This document shows positions 23,001 through 36,052 of a stretch of DNA of 64,000 bases, in pieces (the stretch's first letter is position 1; every line of letters begins with the position of its first letter). The translations under genes were made by a program, and so were the position numbers. This DNA comes from Pratylenchus scribneri (taxonomy: Eukaryota > Nematoda > Chromadorea > Rhabditida > Pratylenchidae): positions 1,302,001 through 1,366,000 of the forward strand of contig JAQSEB010000004.1 of NCBI GenBank assembly GCA_030063045.1. Reading direction: 5' to 3'. Under the pieces are notes generated by a model, which saw only the letters and a list, made by a program, of their open reading frames with translations, was not told the origin of the DNA and did not search any database.

Positions 23001-24418
23001 GATTCTCAGCAGATGGAATGCGGATGGTTTGATTTATTTATTATAAAATTATTTCATAATAAATAAATCAGGCATTGGCGGATGCTGGCGATTCGATTGA
23101 GGACGCAAATTTTATGTTTGTTAATTTATTGTTTTAAAATTCAGAATTTAATTAGGGTTGATATGGCCGATGCTGGATTTTTGCGGCTTTATTCATTTCT
23201 GGATGTGAGTTTTTTGATGGTTTTTAATTCGAAGGAACAAAATTATTTTCAGTGGGTGAAACAAATGTTGGGCTTGAAAGGGAAAAAGAATAAAGAAGCA
23301 GTGACTCCAGATGACGAAAAATTTATCAAGAAACCAGAATTACGGTCTGGGCCACCAACCACATTCGCTGATAAAATATTCGAAAATGAAATGAATCGTT
23401 TGATTCGATTGACCGCACACCATTTTGAAGAAACTTTGAATAAGGAAGCACTCAAGACAGGATTCTTTGAATATCAATTGGCCAGAGACAATTACAGACA
23501 GCTTTGTGGGAGCGATGATCAAATGAATGAGCAATTAGTTCTTCGATTCATTGAAACTCAGGCAATCATTCTTTCTCCAATTTGCCCACATGTTACGGAA
23601 TATATTTGGGAAATAATTGGGAAGGTTCGGACACAAAATATAATTATTTCTATTTTACTTTTTAGCCGGGATTAATCGTGAATGCTAGCTGGCCAATTGC
23701 TGGTCAAGTTGATCAAATTCTCTTGCAACAAAGCGAATTTTTACATCGGTAATATTCGTTAATTTTTTGCAATCCAATTAAAAATTAAATTTGTAGGACA
23801 GTACGCGATTTTCGGTTACGAAAGGAGGCTAAACTTAATCCGAAGAAAAAGGATCCAAAGAAAGTGATACCGCCTCCAAAATCAGCAATTATTTATATTG
23901 CCAAGAACTACCCTTCATGGAAAGAAAAAACGATCAATATATTACGCGAAATTTATCAAGTTTTTGCATTTTTTTAAATTAAAAGTTTTTTGTAAATTTA
24001 GGCAAACAATGGTTCTCTACCTGACAATCGATCTCTTTTGGAGAAATTGGGAACACCACAATCAGCAGAAGAGAAGAAGGTTTTATCCCTACAGATTATC
24101 AGAATAATGTTTTTTTATAGGAAAAAATGCCATTTGTTCAATTAATTCGAGATAAGGTGGAGGAGAGTGGATTGTCGGCATTAAGTTCAAAGGAGGCATT
24201 CAATCAACAGGACGTGCTCGAAAAAATTCAAGATTACATTTTATGCACTCTTCAATTGGATAAACTAAGTTTTATGGACACCTCTGATGAACAGACACCG
24301 GCTGATGTATCGAAGTCATGTTCGCCAGGCTCAGTATGAAAATTTATTATAATTCTCTTTAAAACAATTAAAATTTTAGCCATTTATTGTTTACGACTTC
24401 GGATCCGCAGAAAATTGA
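20027..24418 (+). CDS. lars-1: Cytosolic leucyl-tRNA synthetase
   Basis: Charges tRNA-Leu in the cytosol. The start [20 protein letters not shown] leads to the ATP-site motif [20 protein letters not shown], a HIGH variant of HLGH type. Further landmarks: [35 protein letters not shown], the CP1 editing region ([35 protein letters not shown]), the second catalytic motif [39 protein letters not shown] and the anticodon-binding helices. The tail is [16 protein letters not shown] after a last intron at about 24331-24379. Roughly 17 exons. Overall length is close to the usual 1,150-1,180 residues; this is an estimate because exon joins were made by eye. Confidence 0.95.
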
Positions 24419-24625
24419 TTAAATGAAATTGTGGAGGAGAATAATGAGAAAATTATGAGCTTTTATTTTAAACATTTTGACAATCCCACCATTATTCTAA
24501 AATCGAATTGTTGTTATGTTGACTTGAATCCGCAATGTTTTAAATAAATTTATCAGAATTTGTGTTAGTCAAACAATAAATTGCACATAAAATTGGGATG
24601 GGGCTTAAATGTTAGTAATTTCGGG

Positions 24626-27600
24626 TTAGGTTGTATAAGGTGATTCGTTTTGGCATAGAAATTGATCAGGTGAAACTTGAAAATAACCGTCGATTCTCTT
24701 GGAAAATCTTTCACGATACGATTCAGGTGAAATCACAGTCGGTGAATTACTCATAGGTATTGCAGTTTTGACTAGGCTTTCAACTTTTTTGTCCAGAGTG
24801 AATGTTCTCTGAAAATTAAATTTCGATTTATAAAAAATAAATAATTAACTGAACCATGTAATCGACAATTCCAATTATGACTTCATCTTCTTGGCCCCGG
24901 CTAATTCCTGCCAGCAATGAATAATCCATTATTCCTTGACTCTCTAGGAAATTACTGTCATTGAAAATTGCTTGTGTGAGCGCTGCTTTCGAATGAGAAG
25001 TTAGATAAATTTGATTTTGCCAAAGATCTTGAATGTAATTTTCATCCAATAAAACAGTCGATGATTGATTGTCACTGTTCAAATTGCTATTGGATTTTGT
25101 AGATGCGAGTCTGAAAATTCAAAATAATGTGGATAAATTGCATTATTCTTACCTGTTTCTTAAAGAGCCTTTGAGATCCCAAATTTGTTTTATATCCTAA
25201 ACAAAATATATATATAAATTAATTTGAATTTCACTTTTTGGTAAAATAGGTATTCCATCACTAAATAATCGTGCTTGATTGTTTGTCCATTCTGTTTATT
25301 TGTATATGAAATTGCATAGGCGCCAAAAATTTTGGAAAGACATGTTAATTTATGTTCAAGTGCTGCTTCGCTAACATAATTGATATATTTTAGTGCACAA
25401 TTCTTGAGTGAATCGAGTTCAAAACGAGATAATGTTTTGAATATAAATCGCTCATCATCAGTTCGATAAAAGGAAGCACCACTCTTCCCTAAAACAACAA
25501 AATATTGAAAACAATTTTATTTATAAATATTTGACAAAATGATAGTAAATTAAAGTGACAAATATTCCTTTTTTTTCCATTTTAACATACCTCCTTGTGG
25601 ATACCTAATAATTGTTTTTTATTAATAATGAATTTATTTATGACACAAACCATGGAGAGGATGTTGATAAAGAGTGAATATATCTGAATATAAAATTTAA
25701 AAATATTTTACAATTTTTAAGTAACCTCTTTTCCCCATCTGAAAAAATTAATGATCGAAATTGTTTAAATTGTTCGGGAAAGTATATTTTCACTGTATAT
25801 TGATGTTTATCGTCAAAATTTGTTATTTCAATGAAATCAATTATAGCATTTTGATTTTGCTTCGCTGTAATTCATTTATATTAAATATTAGATATTGAAG
25901 AACTAACCTTTTTCTACCTCAGCTATTTTATTTGAATATTCCTCTGAATTGAATGCATGTGCGATTAATGAACCAACATCGACCACAAATGTTCCTTTAG
26001 CATCCGGAACATCGCGAATATTAGCCGAATTTATTAATTGTTCATCTTCCTCTTTTTGGTATTTTCCTAGAGTGCATGGAATTGGACTGAATATGACATT
26101 CTAAACATAATTCAAAATTATTTGCCATAGTTTTTTGAAAGTTTTTACCAATGGATATATGGGTGAAACACGAAAACAGGCAACATAATTTCCAAATGCA
26201 AAGAAATGAGAATGTGTGTGAAATGTGCAATGCATGCTTAAAATAATGAAATTAAATTTATTTAAATAAAAATTTACCATTGATGGAAGTCAATTGACGA
26301 AGGAAATGGCGAAACCCAATGCATACCCTAAATTATTAATTATAATTATGAAATTATTTCATAATAAATAATTCACATTAGAAAGATAATCAATAAACTT
26401 GGCAAAACTTAAATGAAAAACAGTATCGTTCATTGGCACAATTGATGAATTTGCAGAGCAACTATTTAAATTATGATTAAAAGGAAATATTATTTTTGTA
26501 AACCTATTACATCGTAGCCAACAAATCATCTGTTGGCAATTATTATTCGGAATTGATGAGGGCAATTCATCAAGAGAGAATATTCCTCCAAATTCAGCAT
26601 CCAATGATGTGCCATTTGTTAATATATTCCCGCTACTACTTGTTCCAAATGGGCCAAGTAAAGGAGTGCTATTTCGGTTGCTGCCGACCATATGGGTTGT
26701 TATTTCAATTCGAGCATTTCGATGCACAATCCTAGAAATTTTTAATTTTATTTTGTTGAGAAATAATTATTTTTAACCGTCTGAAATGGTCCAACATTGG
26801 CCTTTCGCAACTTTTCAAACTGCATTTGTATTCTGGATTGAAGCAAAAGCTAAAATATATTAAATATTATTTTTTAAATAAAAGTAATTTACTCCAGTAA
26901 GAATTTTCCTAAGCTGATATCTTTGTTTTCATCATAGAAAGTTCTATAGAATAAAAAAGGTCCAATGCAAAATTCTTTTGAATTTTGTGATTTTCTTGAA
27001 TTTGCGCAAAAAAGGAAAGCAATTCCCCGATGATTGAATGGATCGAGCACATCCAAATTTGATAGTCTATTTAATTTTCCAGTTTCCTTTTCTGATTCCA
27101 GTAGCAAATCATTCAATTTTACAATTCTAAATAATTTATTTTTAAATTAAATAATTTTAATTATTTAACCTTTCCTCCCTTGCCTTTCGGTTCAATTCTA
27201 TTTTATATCGAAAATTCATTGCTGAAGTGCTTCGAAAATTACTCCAAGCATTTTCATTCAATAATTTTTTGAACTTTCCCTCCATTCTTGAATCAATCAT
27301 TTTGTGTCCCTTTTTGGTGTTTTCCATTATTTTCTTCCTTTTTTCACAATCCAATGCTTCAAACTGTGCACATTCTTCTTCTTTCTTTTCTCGAATTTTG
27401 ATAAAATCTTCGGGTACCAAATAATGAAATAATGGCATTTTGAAGTAAGGTAAAAGTCCACATTTTTGTCCTAAAGGAGTCTCCAAATATGGTGGAGAGA
27501 AATGGATGGCCGGCGAATTTGTGAGTTGGATTTGTTTGAACAATGAAATGAATTCTGATTGAACATCCGTAGCCTTTTTATTTTGGTTATCAACTTCATT

Positions 27601-29835
27601 TTCTTCTAATTTCTCTGAATTTCGTTGATTCAATTCACAAATATGACAAAATGCATTGCCATTGCCAGGCACTCGATCCTTGGGAAGGGCGTTAAAAAGT
27701 GAAAGGAAAGCAATTTCCAAATTGGAAGAATATCTGAATAAAATGAAAAATATTAGCGAATTTTTTAAATTTTGATTGATACCTGATCAAAACCAAAAAC
27801 CGTAAAATTCTTTTTGCCGCAATTAATTCGCGAATATTTCTGCCTTTAATCAAAACGGTGGGACCAAAATTTCCATTTGTACAATTTTCCATGAAAATAA
27901 TTCGTTTGGATCTTTCCGTAATTGTGTTAAATTCGCGTTGACAAAAGTCTGGCAAAAAACCGAGTCGAGGTTGTAAAAATTGTGCATCCAACGAGTTTAA
28001 CTAAATTAAAAATTTAATTTTATCATAATCTTTTGTTTTACTATATCGGCACCAGTGGCATCCGAAATTCGCTTCAAAACTGCCTTTTTGACATTTGTGA
28101 TCACAGAAATTCCTTCTTTCATCAACAAATCCATAAATGCAATTGGAATAGGATTTTCGCTAATTAGAAGAGAAATATGTGCAGACAATACCCGGTCACA
28201 TGAATTTTTTAGGAATTGAACTTCCTGATGCATTATCGGCTCGATGGAAGAAAATTTTTCAAGTACCTAATACGAAAGATTGATTTAAATTAATTTCATT
28301 TTACCCATAAATTTTATTAATTTTAATTTAATATATTAAAATATAAATTTTGCTTTAATTTTTATGCAAACCCGTTCATATGAAATTGTCCCATTCATTA
28401 GCATAAGAGAAACATTCTTCATCGAAATTGGCATTTTTGAATTTGCCAAACTTTTGCTAAAAGCCACTCCATTTATCACTTCATAATTCGGTTCCACATC
28501 GATGTGAATTTTCTTGATGTGCTGAATTTAAATTTGTAAAAAATTGAATTAAATAAGAATTATTATTACCAAAAAACTGAGCGGATTTTGGGAATCCGTT
28601 GTGGACAAATTCAATGGAGTAATTTTTTCTGCAATTATTCTGCTCAATTTCATTAAACACTTCCAATTTTTTGGACATAAATTTTCACGCATTAGTAATG
28701 TCTCGAAAACTTTTTCCAATTTCTCTTCAAACATCTGCTCCAATAATTGTTGGTTTTGATTAATTGGATTTGGCTGGGTAGAAACTGATAAATTCTCTAA
28801 TGAATCCTAAAATTATTTATATTTAATTATAATGAAAATGTATGTTTACCTGATTTGTAGAATTAAATCCAAGTTCTGTTGAAGGTTGAAGAGTAAAATA
28901 ATTTTGTGGAGCTAAAAAATATTCAATTATCATTTTTTTTTCAAAATTATTGACCTTGTCCAGTTGTGCTTTCTGCAACGAGATCAACTTCATCATTTCT
29001 CGTTCGATTATCGTGATTGTAAAAAATTTCATTCGATTTATTATCAACGAAAAGTTTTACTAAAATAAAAATTTTTAAATATATTATTTATTCATACTTA
29101 CATTTATCTTTAACATGTCGACTTTTGTTTTGAATTTGGATATTTTCCATATGTTCTGCACAATAATTGCAGAGACGTAAAATTCCCTAAAAAATTTAGA
29201 AGTCAATTTTTATTTAAACTCATACATAATAGCCAAATTTCGTCCCATCCAGTGTCCTATTCGCACAATTTTTACAAAAAACTAAAATATGAGTTTTTAA
29301 TATAAAAATATTATTAAATAAACGTTGTCCACATAATCTGCAATGATGACGCCTTCGAAATGTGCTAAATTTTTCATTGCATTCATAACAAACAGTTCCG
29401 GAAGAATCTGGCATCCTTTAATATTTTTTTACGAGCTAGTATTTTTTTATTTAATTTAAAAACCCCAAGACAAACCAATATCGCCTGAATTCGCTCTTTG
29501 TATAACGGAGTAAATTTTGTTCTGATTGTGTTTGATGTGGCAATGTTTGTCTATCTGTTATTTCCTCATTGACAAATACGCTACTGGAATTTATTGCGTT
29601 TTCCGCATCAGCTTCATTTGCTGGCAATCCTGATTCATTTTCTAGTTTTACTACATCTAAAAAGATGTTTATAATTTAATTAATAAAGGGATTAACCAAT
29701 ACCTCGTTGGTTTGAAGAACTCGATGGTCGAAAAAAATTAGATAAAAGGCCTATAATCCCGTTACCATTTTGTACAATGTTGTTAATTTCAGATTCTTCA
29801 TTGTCGGTTTCATCGAATTTTGGAAAATATTCCAT
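24626..29835 (-). CDS. ppk-3: PIKfyve: phosphatidylinositol 3-phosphate 5-kinase
   Basis: Makes PI(3,5)P2 on endosomes and lysosomes. The start is [24 protein letters not shown] finger follows: [20 protein letters not shown], then [18 protein letters not shown] and a last CNYC pair. Next is the CCT-like chaperonin domain, including [40 protein letters not shown] and [18 protein letters not shown] cysteine/His-rich middle region ([18 protein letters not shown], CLECHIQS) precedes the C-terminal kinase with [31 protein letters not shown] and [21 protein letters not shown] saw no DEP domain between FYVE and CCT. I estimate 1,300-1,400 residues, shorter than the vertebrate enzyme. More than 20 short introns. 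No downstream partner on this strand within 2 kb. Confidence 0.93.
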
Positions 29836-30442
29836 TTTTTTAAATAATTAGAAAGTAGAAATATTTTATTCCATTAATTAATTTTTTAAATCATATCTTA
29901 ATATAAAGAAACATTTTTATACGATCCAGATTCATCATCATCAGAGATCAATTCAATTTTTTACTAGAGCCTTTTTCTTTTTCATAAAAAACATAAATAC
30001 CAATTCATCATTATTATACAAAAAGGCATAAAAACATAAATACCAATTCATCATTATTATACAAAAAGGCATAATAGATTATGGTATGGGTATGATGGGG
30101 TATGGGCTATTTGCAAAACGGGTTTTGTTTGTCCAGCAAGCAATTCGATCTCCTTCTCCTTGACCTCCTAAAAGGCGACATCATAAGCAAGGTTAAAAGA
30201 TGGAAAGTGAAAATCGTTTGGAAAGTGGATTGTGGTGTGGATATGAGCTATGTATGCAGATAGAAATGGATTCCAAAAAGATTTGCAGGGGAAAACTGGC
30301 TCATTTAATGTGGGAATTGCGCTGTGAATGGTCAGCTGCCAGGATGGGAAGCGGAGATGTTGTGTTTTTCCTTTGTAATTTTGATAGAACGATATTCCTC
30401 ATTTCCTTATTCCAAAAGTCGATTGATTTTTTTAATTTCCAG
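29836..30442. promoter_or_regulatory. Divergent upstream region of PIKfyve and the orphan precursor gene
   Basis: 607 bp between two start codons that point apart. It contains a perfect two-copy 43-bp tandem duplication (29989-30072) and, at the right end, TTTTTTTAATTTCCAG immediately before the + strand ATG, a strong spliced-leader acceptor. A longer frame from 30200 runs into that ATG but would read through the acceptor, so I do not use it. Confidence 0.55.
29989..30072. repeat. 43-bp tandem duplication
   Basis: Two copies, identical as far as I can see, of a unit containing AAACATAAATACCAATTC and TTATACAAAAAGGCATA, offset by 43 bases. Only two copies; it lies upstream of both flanking genes. 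Confidence 0.9.
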
Positions 30443-31302
30443 ATGGGATTTTGTAGCAATATCTGCCTAATTCTCATATCGAGCATAACATTTTGTGCAA
30501 AAATAAACATGGGACAGGATGCGGTTGCAATTTCAGAAAATATAAAAAAATTTGCTGAAGGTTGAATGATTAAATGATTCGACATAAAAGTACTCCTTTA
30601 TTTAATTGTAGTTTATGGATTTGCAACCCAGATTATGAACTTAGGTGGCTCTTTCATGGGCGGATCTAATGGAAATGGAAACGGAGTAGAATCACGTTCG
30701 AATAATTTTTATGCTGAAAATTCAGCAAGGCCAAATAAATTAGAAAGTTTGAAATTTTTTATTTCATTTCTCTCCTCTTTATAGATTCATTCATGTACAA
30801 GCCGATGGCCTCTTTTTTTGATAATAAAAATTATTTAACATCTGGCTCTGGGGAAAATAATATGGGCGGAATGTTGTTGAGTGAATATGGAGGAGGTAGG
30901 AAAGGGAATTATTCGCATTTTATTATTAGTAATCTACTTACTTAGGTCCCCTTGGCGCCACTAGTTCAAGGTTACTAATCTACAATCCATTAAATTATTA
31001 ATAAAATAATTTAGATCACAGCCAAGGTCCATAATTGAATCACTAATGGGCACATTCCTGGGTTTTTTTTGTGGAATTTGTTTAATATTTTGTCATTAGG
31101 ATCATCAATGGATAATAATAGCCCATCGAATCCTTATGCCCCCGGATTTGGGGATTATGGAAGCGTGAAAAGTCAAACAAGATCCGGTTCTGATATCGAG
31201 GCGATTGTGAGATCATTGACCAGAAGTGGGGCTAAAAGAGCGGAAGCTGAACCAGACCATTTGAATATTTTAGGACAATTTTTTGGTAAACGCAAAAAAT
31301 GA
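30443..31302 (+). CDS. Secreted orphan precursor with possible amidated C-terminal peptide
   Basis: The ATG follows directly on TTTAATTTCCAG, so the first codon is probably at the trans-splice site. MGFCSNICLILISSITFCA is a good signal peptide. My spliced reading uses six exons and gives about 212 residues. A Gly/Asn/Ser-rich middle (GGSFMGGSNGNGNGVE) precedes the end, where SGAKR is followed by AEAEPDHLNILGQFF and then GKRKK. Pairs of basic residues flank the 15-residue segment and a Gly lies before the second pair, the standard layout for prohormone cleavage and C-terminal amidation. There are no repeated peptide copies. I do not recognise the family. Other readings: a secreted structural or effector protein whose basic tail is chance. 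Confidence 0.7.
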
Positions 31303-31501
31303 TGCACCCACTACTTATTTTGAAATCCTCAAATTTATGAATGTAAATTTAATATTTATTGTTTAAATAATGCCTGATCATCCATTCATCCAAACTTTTA
31401 TTACTAAATATTTTATAATAAATTCGGGCCAATAATTGGCCATAATGTATTTATTCATCATCAAATCACGCCTTTTTCTTTATCCATTTCATTCTCTTTC
31501 T

Positions 31502-32543
31502 TTATGCTTTCTCTGCATTTACAAGCCTATTGAAATATTTAATTTATTTTTATAAAAAGTAAAATGCCAACCTTTCTTCGACATTCTTCCAATTTGCAAT
31601 TTTCCAAATATTTTTGACATAATCAGCACGAACATTCTTGTATTGGAGATAGTAAGCTAAATATTAGTTGTTTTTTTTTTAAATGACAAGCAAATGCTCA
31701 ACCGTGTTCCCAGACATCTAAAAAATCCAGATAAATTAAAATATATATTATAAAAGAAAAAAATATTACCAATTCCAAAGATGGGCACCTATTGAAAAAA
31801 TTATTGACATTAGTAAAAATAATTAATTGAAATGAAATTACCAAACCAGTAGTCGGCTCCAGTGGATCTTGATTTGGGCAGCAGGCCAGTTCAAGTCTCT
31901 TTGCTTCCTTGTTATAGCCAAGCCAACCCCAACCTGACCCTTTAGAAAGAATATTTTTAACAAAATCAAAAATTTTTTATACAAAACCTTGGATGGCAAT
32001 TGAAATTGCACTCAGCTTGTCTTTCATTGATTGAACTGAGCCAAAATCCTTGTTGATTTGCTGAAGCAGATGACCGCTTGGTTCGCCACCATCTTTGCAA
32101 AGATTTGTCCAGAAGATACAATGGTTGATATGACCGCCTCCGTTGAATTTCAATGCACTTTGCAATTGGATCGCCGTTCGGATGTCACCTGAGGAGTTTT
32201 TAAAATTGTTAGATTGATGTTAGTTAGATAAAATACCTTTCCCTAATGCTTCTTGTGTTTTCTCTTCAGCTTGATTTAAATTGTTTACATATGTTGCATG
32301 ATGCTTCTGATGATGAATTTGCATGATTTCTGCGGATATTATTGGCTCCAAAGAATTCTGTGTTATTATTTTATTTTAATAGCAAATTGTTTAGGAAAAA
32401 TTCACATAATCATAGGGGAGATCCGGAAGGGCATGTTTACATCTTGTCATTACAGTGATTGGACGGATCCTAAAATTAAAAATCAATAAATATATTAAAA
32501 ACTCCACTTACCCGGCCTTAGAGAGCTTGTGCATCCCGAGCAT
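31502..32543 (-). CDS. sod-2: Mitochondrial manganese superoxide dismutase
   Basis: Converts superoxide to oxygen and hydrogen peroxide in the mitochondrial matrix. The start [20 protein letters not shown] is basic and free of acidic residues, a likely transit peptide. [20 protein letters not shown] is the mature N-terminus. Metal ligands appear in order: His in [13 protein letters not shown], His in [11 protein letters not shown], and Asp and His in [15 protein letters not shown]. The end is [14 protein letters not shown]. Cys replaces the usual Ser in NHSIFW. About seven exons, one intron splitting DYN. Length near 220 residues fits the family. Confidence 0.96.
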
Positions 32544-33439
32544 ATTTGGAAGATTTTAATAATATTTTATATTGATCTGAAATTAATTAATTTCATTTCT
32601 TTTTCGACTTTTTATTTATAAGCTTAGCTTAGGCATTAAAAAATGTTTTTATTTATTAGGCAGCACAGCATAAGCAACAAGGTATCAAAGCTTATAGTTT
32701 ATAGATTATTTTAGTGGGTACTCAAAATACGATTTTTGTTTTCAGTTTAAAAAATGCAATGTTGTTTTCTCTCCCTTTTTATTGTAAATATTTTTCACTC
32801 TGAGTGAGCCGGGTGCCGAATCCAGGCACCATATACACATCAATTGAATACTTTTTTGTCAACAAATATGTATTTATTTAAAAAATCGATTGATATGAAA
32901 AAATGATATATGGAATGATAAGTTTAAAAAATTAAATTATATACTTATAATGATTTTTAATTAAATTTTTTTGTTTTTCCAAATCCCAAATTGCAAATTT
33001 TAAGAATTGAGAATTCGATTCGCGTTTTTTTTTCACTTTTCTTTTTCTTGATCTTGCGTTCACAAAATTTTTTTTTATTTTTTCAAGTTGATATTTTATC
33101 CAGACCGTTTTTCGATTTTCGGTTTTCGCATTTTCGTGATTTCGCGTTTCGCCTACTTTTGCTTATGCTTATTAAACCTAGGCAAAATGAAATAATTAAA
33201 GTTGTGCCAATGATTATTCTGCTGGAAGTTTCTTGAAGTCGAGAATGGTTTTCGAACCAGTTAATGAAATGAAAGATGATAAAACTAAATAGTTAGCTAA
33301 ACTTAAAAATTGGCATAATGCCATAGTTAAAAAAATTGCTAAAAAATTTATTTTGTGATCTGGAACTGGAATCTGGGATGGATTAGATCTGCTTTGATGA
33401 TTGATAAATTAAATTTTTGAATCACTTTTTTTAGTGAAA
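32544..33439. other. Intergenic region between sod-2 and taf-3
   Basis: 896 bp, divergent promoters by position. AT-rich with long T tracts. One small hairpin is visible at 32811-32830 (GGTGCCGAATCCAGGCACC, 6-bp stem). No gene seen; a T-rich + strand frame at 32991-33236 has no motifs. Confidence 0.5.
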
Positions 33440-36052
33440 ATGAAGAATGCAATTTCTTCGACCAAAGACAATGAATCAAAACAAAATGAACAGAAGCAGC
33501 AGTTCAATTTATTTAATAAATTTCAAACTTATGACCAATTCAAAATGAGACAAGTTTCAGCTATAATTGCTGAAAATGTTGGGGTAATATTTTTGTATTA
33601 TTTCTTAAATATATTTTTATCATTAGTTTACAACAGCGTCAACTTCATCATTAAGTGTGCTATCATCATTATTTAAAACATATCTGGAGAAATTGTGTCG
33701 AGATGCAGCATTATTTTCATTCAATAGTATATTATCTTTTTTATAATAAAATTTTATTAAAATAATATAGATGGACGTGAAATTGATTTGGCGGATGTCG
33801 AAAGAATATTTGATCAAAATTCCATAAATCGTAATGCGCAGTTATATATACTTATTATATATCTTTTAAAATTCAGTTGGTGAACTTCACGATTACCTTT
33901 GTCAAGTCGGAAATTTCTCCCTGCAACAAGAGGTAAGCTAATATCCTAGATAAACCATTTATCATTAATTGAAACTTTATATTATAGACCCCATTATTTC
34001 CAATTTCTTCTCTTTTGATTCTATCAGATGTGCCTACAAAGCCAGAAGATCAAAATGAAAGTGCCATCGAAAATATTGAAATTGTCAATGATTTGATAGG
34101 AAAAGAAGATGATAAAGCCACAGAAAAAGAAAGGGGCGACACTCACCAGCGGTATATAATTTAAATTTTTTTTCAAACAAACATCTAAAAATTAAGGAAT
34201 AATATGCGCGTCAATCAAAGAATTTTTCCAAATTTTTCAAATAATTATGCTCAAGAACTTGGATTTATTGTCAAAAAAATAGTCCCTCAAACATTGGAAA
34301 TCAATTGTGAACAATATTTGGTCAAAGAACCAACACAATCGAGTGCATCTTTCTCCATTATCAAACAAGATTACTTTTCTGTCCCAGTTTTGAACCTTAA
34401 AATTGAACACCAACAAATTGAACGACATAAGGAAAAGAAAAAGAAGAAGAAAGAAAAAAGGGAACAAGAGGAATTGAAAGGCGACGAACGGAAAAAGCAT
34501 CATCATCATCACAAAGGAAAAGAGAGAAAAAGCGTGAAAGAAAAGGAAGAACTTGATGATATACACAGTTCAAAAGGTAAATTTTATATGAATTTTAAAT
34601 TTAAATCAATAAATTTCAGACTCATCAAAACTTAAAGTCCCAAAGATTAAAATCCGAATTGGTCCTGCTCCTTCTCCTTCCATTCAAGGAATTAATTCAA
34701 ACTTACCATCGGTTTCTTCATTATCTTCTCCGCCTAAAAATGTGGATTCAATTTTGCAAGAAACTGCTGAAATACAAAAGGAAATCTTCATTGAGGGGCA
34801 TTCAACAAAGAATATAGAGAAACCAGAAAAGGATGAAATTAGGCCAAAAACTCCACTTTTGATTCCTCCTTTAAAAATTAAGAAATCACCACCGGAAAAC
34901 GGTTCGCTAAAAATATTAAATTTTTAATTTAAAAAATAAATAGAAAAGAAATCAATTGCCACTCCAAAACAACAATCAGCAGAAGAAAAGCAAAAACAAC
35001 AATCAAATATAATATCGAACCCAGATAAAATATCATCATTGGAAATATCAAATGAAGGAAATCAATCATTGCAAACAGTGCCAATTCCATCAATCCTCCC
35101 TCTCCTTCCTACATCAACTCAACCAACTTCTACTCAAAAACATTTTGAAATAAAGGACGGATCGGAGAAAATATCAAACAAGAAGAGAAATCGAAAGAGC
35201 GATAAGCCGAATAGAGTCGATCCAATAGCCGCTGCACTTTTTTCTTCACTTGAATCCAGTCCACCTGGAAATCCGCCAATTCAATCAAAGGCATTAGAAT
35301 CTGTACTTTCCGAGACGAATTCTTTGCCAAAAAAGTCAAAAATTCCAGAAACAAAAAAATTATCAGGTAAGATTTAATCAAAAATTGTTAGGCAGCTTTT
35401 TATAGAACCGCCAATGGCAGTCACGGAAACAAAAATTGTAAAAAGCGGTCGTAACAGTGCACAAGAAATTATTCATCTCGAAATGGCACCAAATAAAGCA
35501 AAAGTGAAATCAAAATCAAAAATACCAACCACGCCTTCAATTCCACCGATTTCAATGCCTCCGGCACCGACCATTTCACAAGGAGAAGATGAAGAGGATG
35601 TTTGGATTTGCCCGGTATTATGATTTTTAAATTTATTAATAAAATATGAATTCAAATCTTAGGTCTGTTCAGTGGCGTATGGTATTAATTTAATTCCTTG
35701 ATAAAATAATATTACTTTTCCCATTCATTCATTGCTTATTATAGTTGAAAATGGGCCATCAATGGTATTGTCTAAATTAAATAAACATTTAAATTAAGAA
35801 AAAATATTAAGGTTGGCTGTGATGGTTGCGACAACTGGTATCATTGGGGATGTGTTGGCATTTTCATGGCGCCAGTGAGAAATTTAATTTAATAAATTGT
35901 AAGCCTTTTTAATTTAGCCAGAAAATTCCAATTGGTTCTGTTCGGAATGCAAGAAGAAACAAAAAAGACAACAACAATTGAGCGGAACTTCTAGTCGCAA
36001 ATCATCTGTTGGAGGCCCTCCAACGAAGAAGCAACGTCGCCCAAGCAAATGA
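33440..36052 (+). CDS. taf-3: TFIID subunit TAF3 (histone fold plus PHD finger)
   Basis: TFIID component that recognises trimethylated H3K4 through its PHD finger (family knowledge). The start MKNAISSTKDNES lies just after a TTTTTTTAG acceptor. A histone-fold-like part follows: YDQFKMRQVSAIIAENVG, LEKLCRDAALFSF, DLADVERIFDQNSINLGEL, HDYLCQVGNFSLQQE, comparable with TAF3 LHELEDYI. The long middle is low-complexity Lys, Glu, Ser and Pro with KKHHHHHKGKERKS. The C-terminal PHD has WICPVCSVAY, SMVGCDGCDNWYHWGCVGIF and PPENSNWFCSECKKK, with the eight zinc ligands in place, then a basic tail KKQRRPSK. This order matches metazoan TAF3. About 12 exons. Confidence 0.9.

Noticed and set aside
30200..30442. 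Upstream extension of the orphan precursor from ATG at 30200
   Set aside because: It would read through a strong TTTAATTTCCAG acceptor and would hide the signal peptide that starts at 30443.
32811..32830. Small hairpin GGTGCC...GGCACC
   Set aside because: The 6-bp stem is short and expected by chance; no regulatory context.
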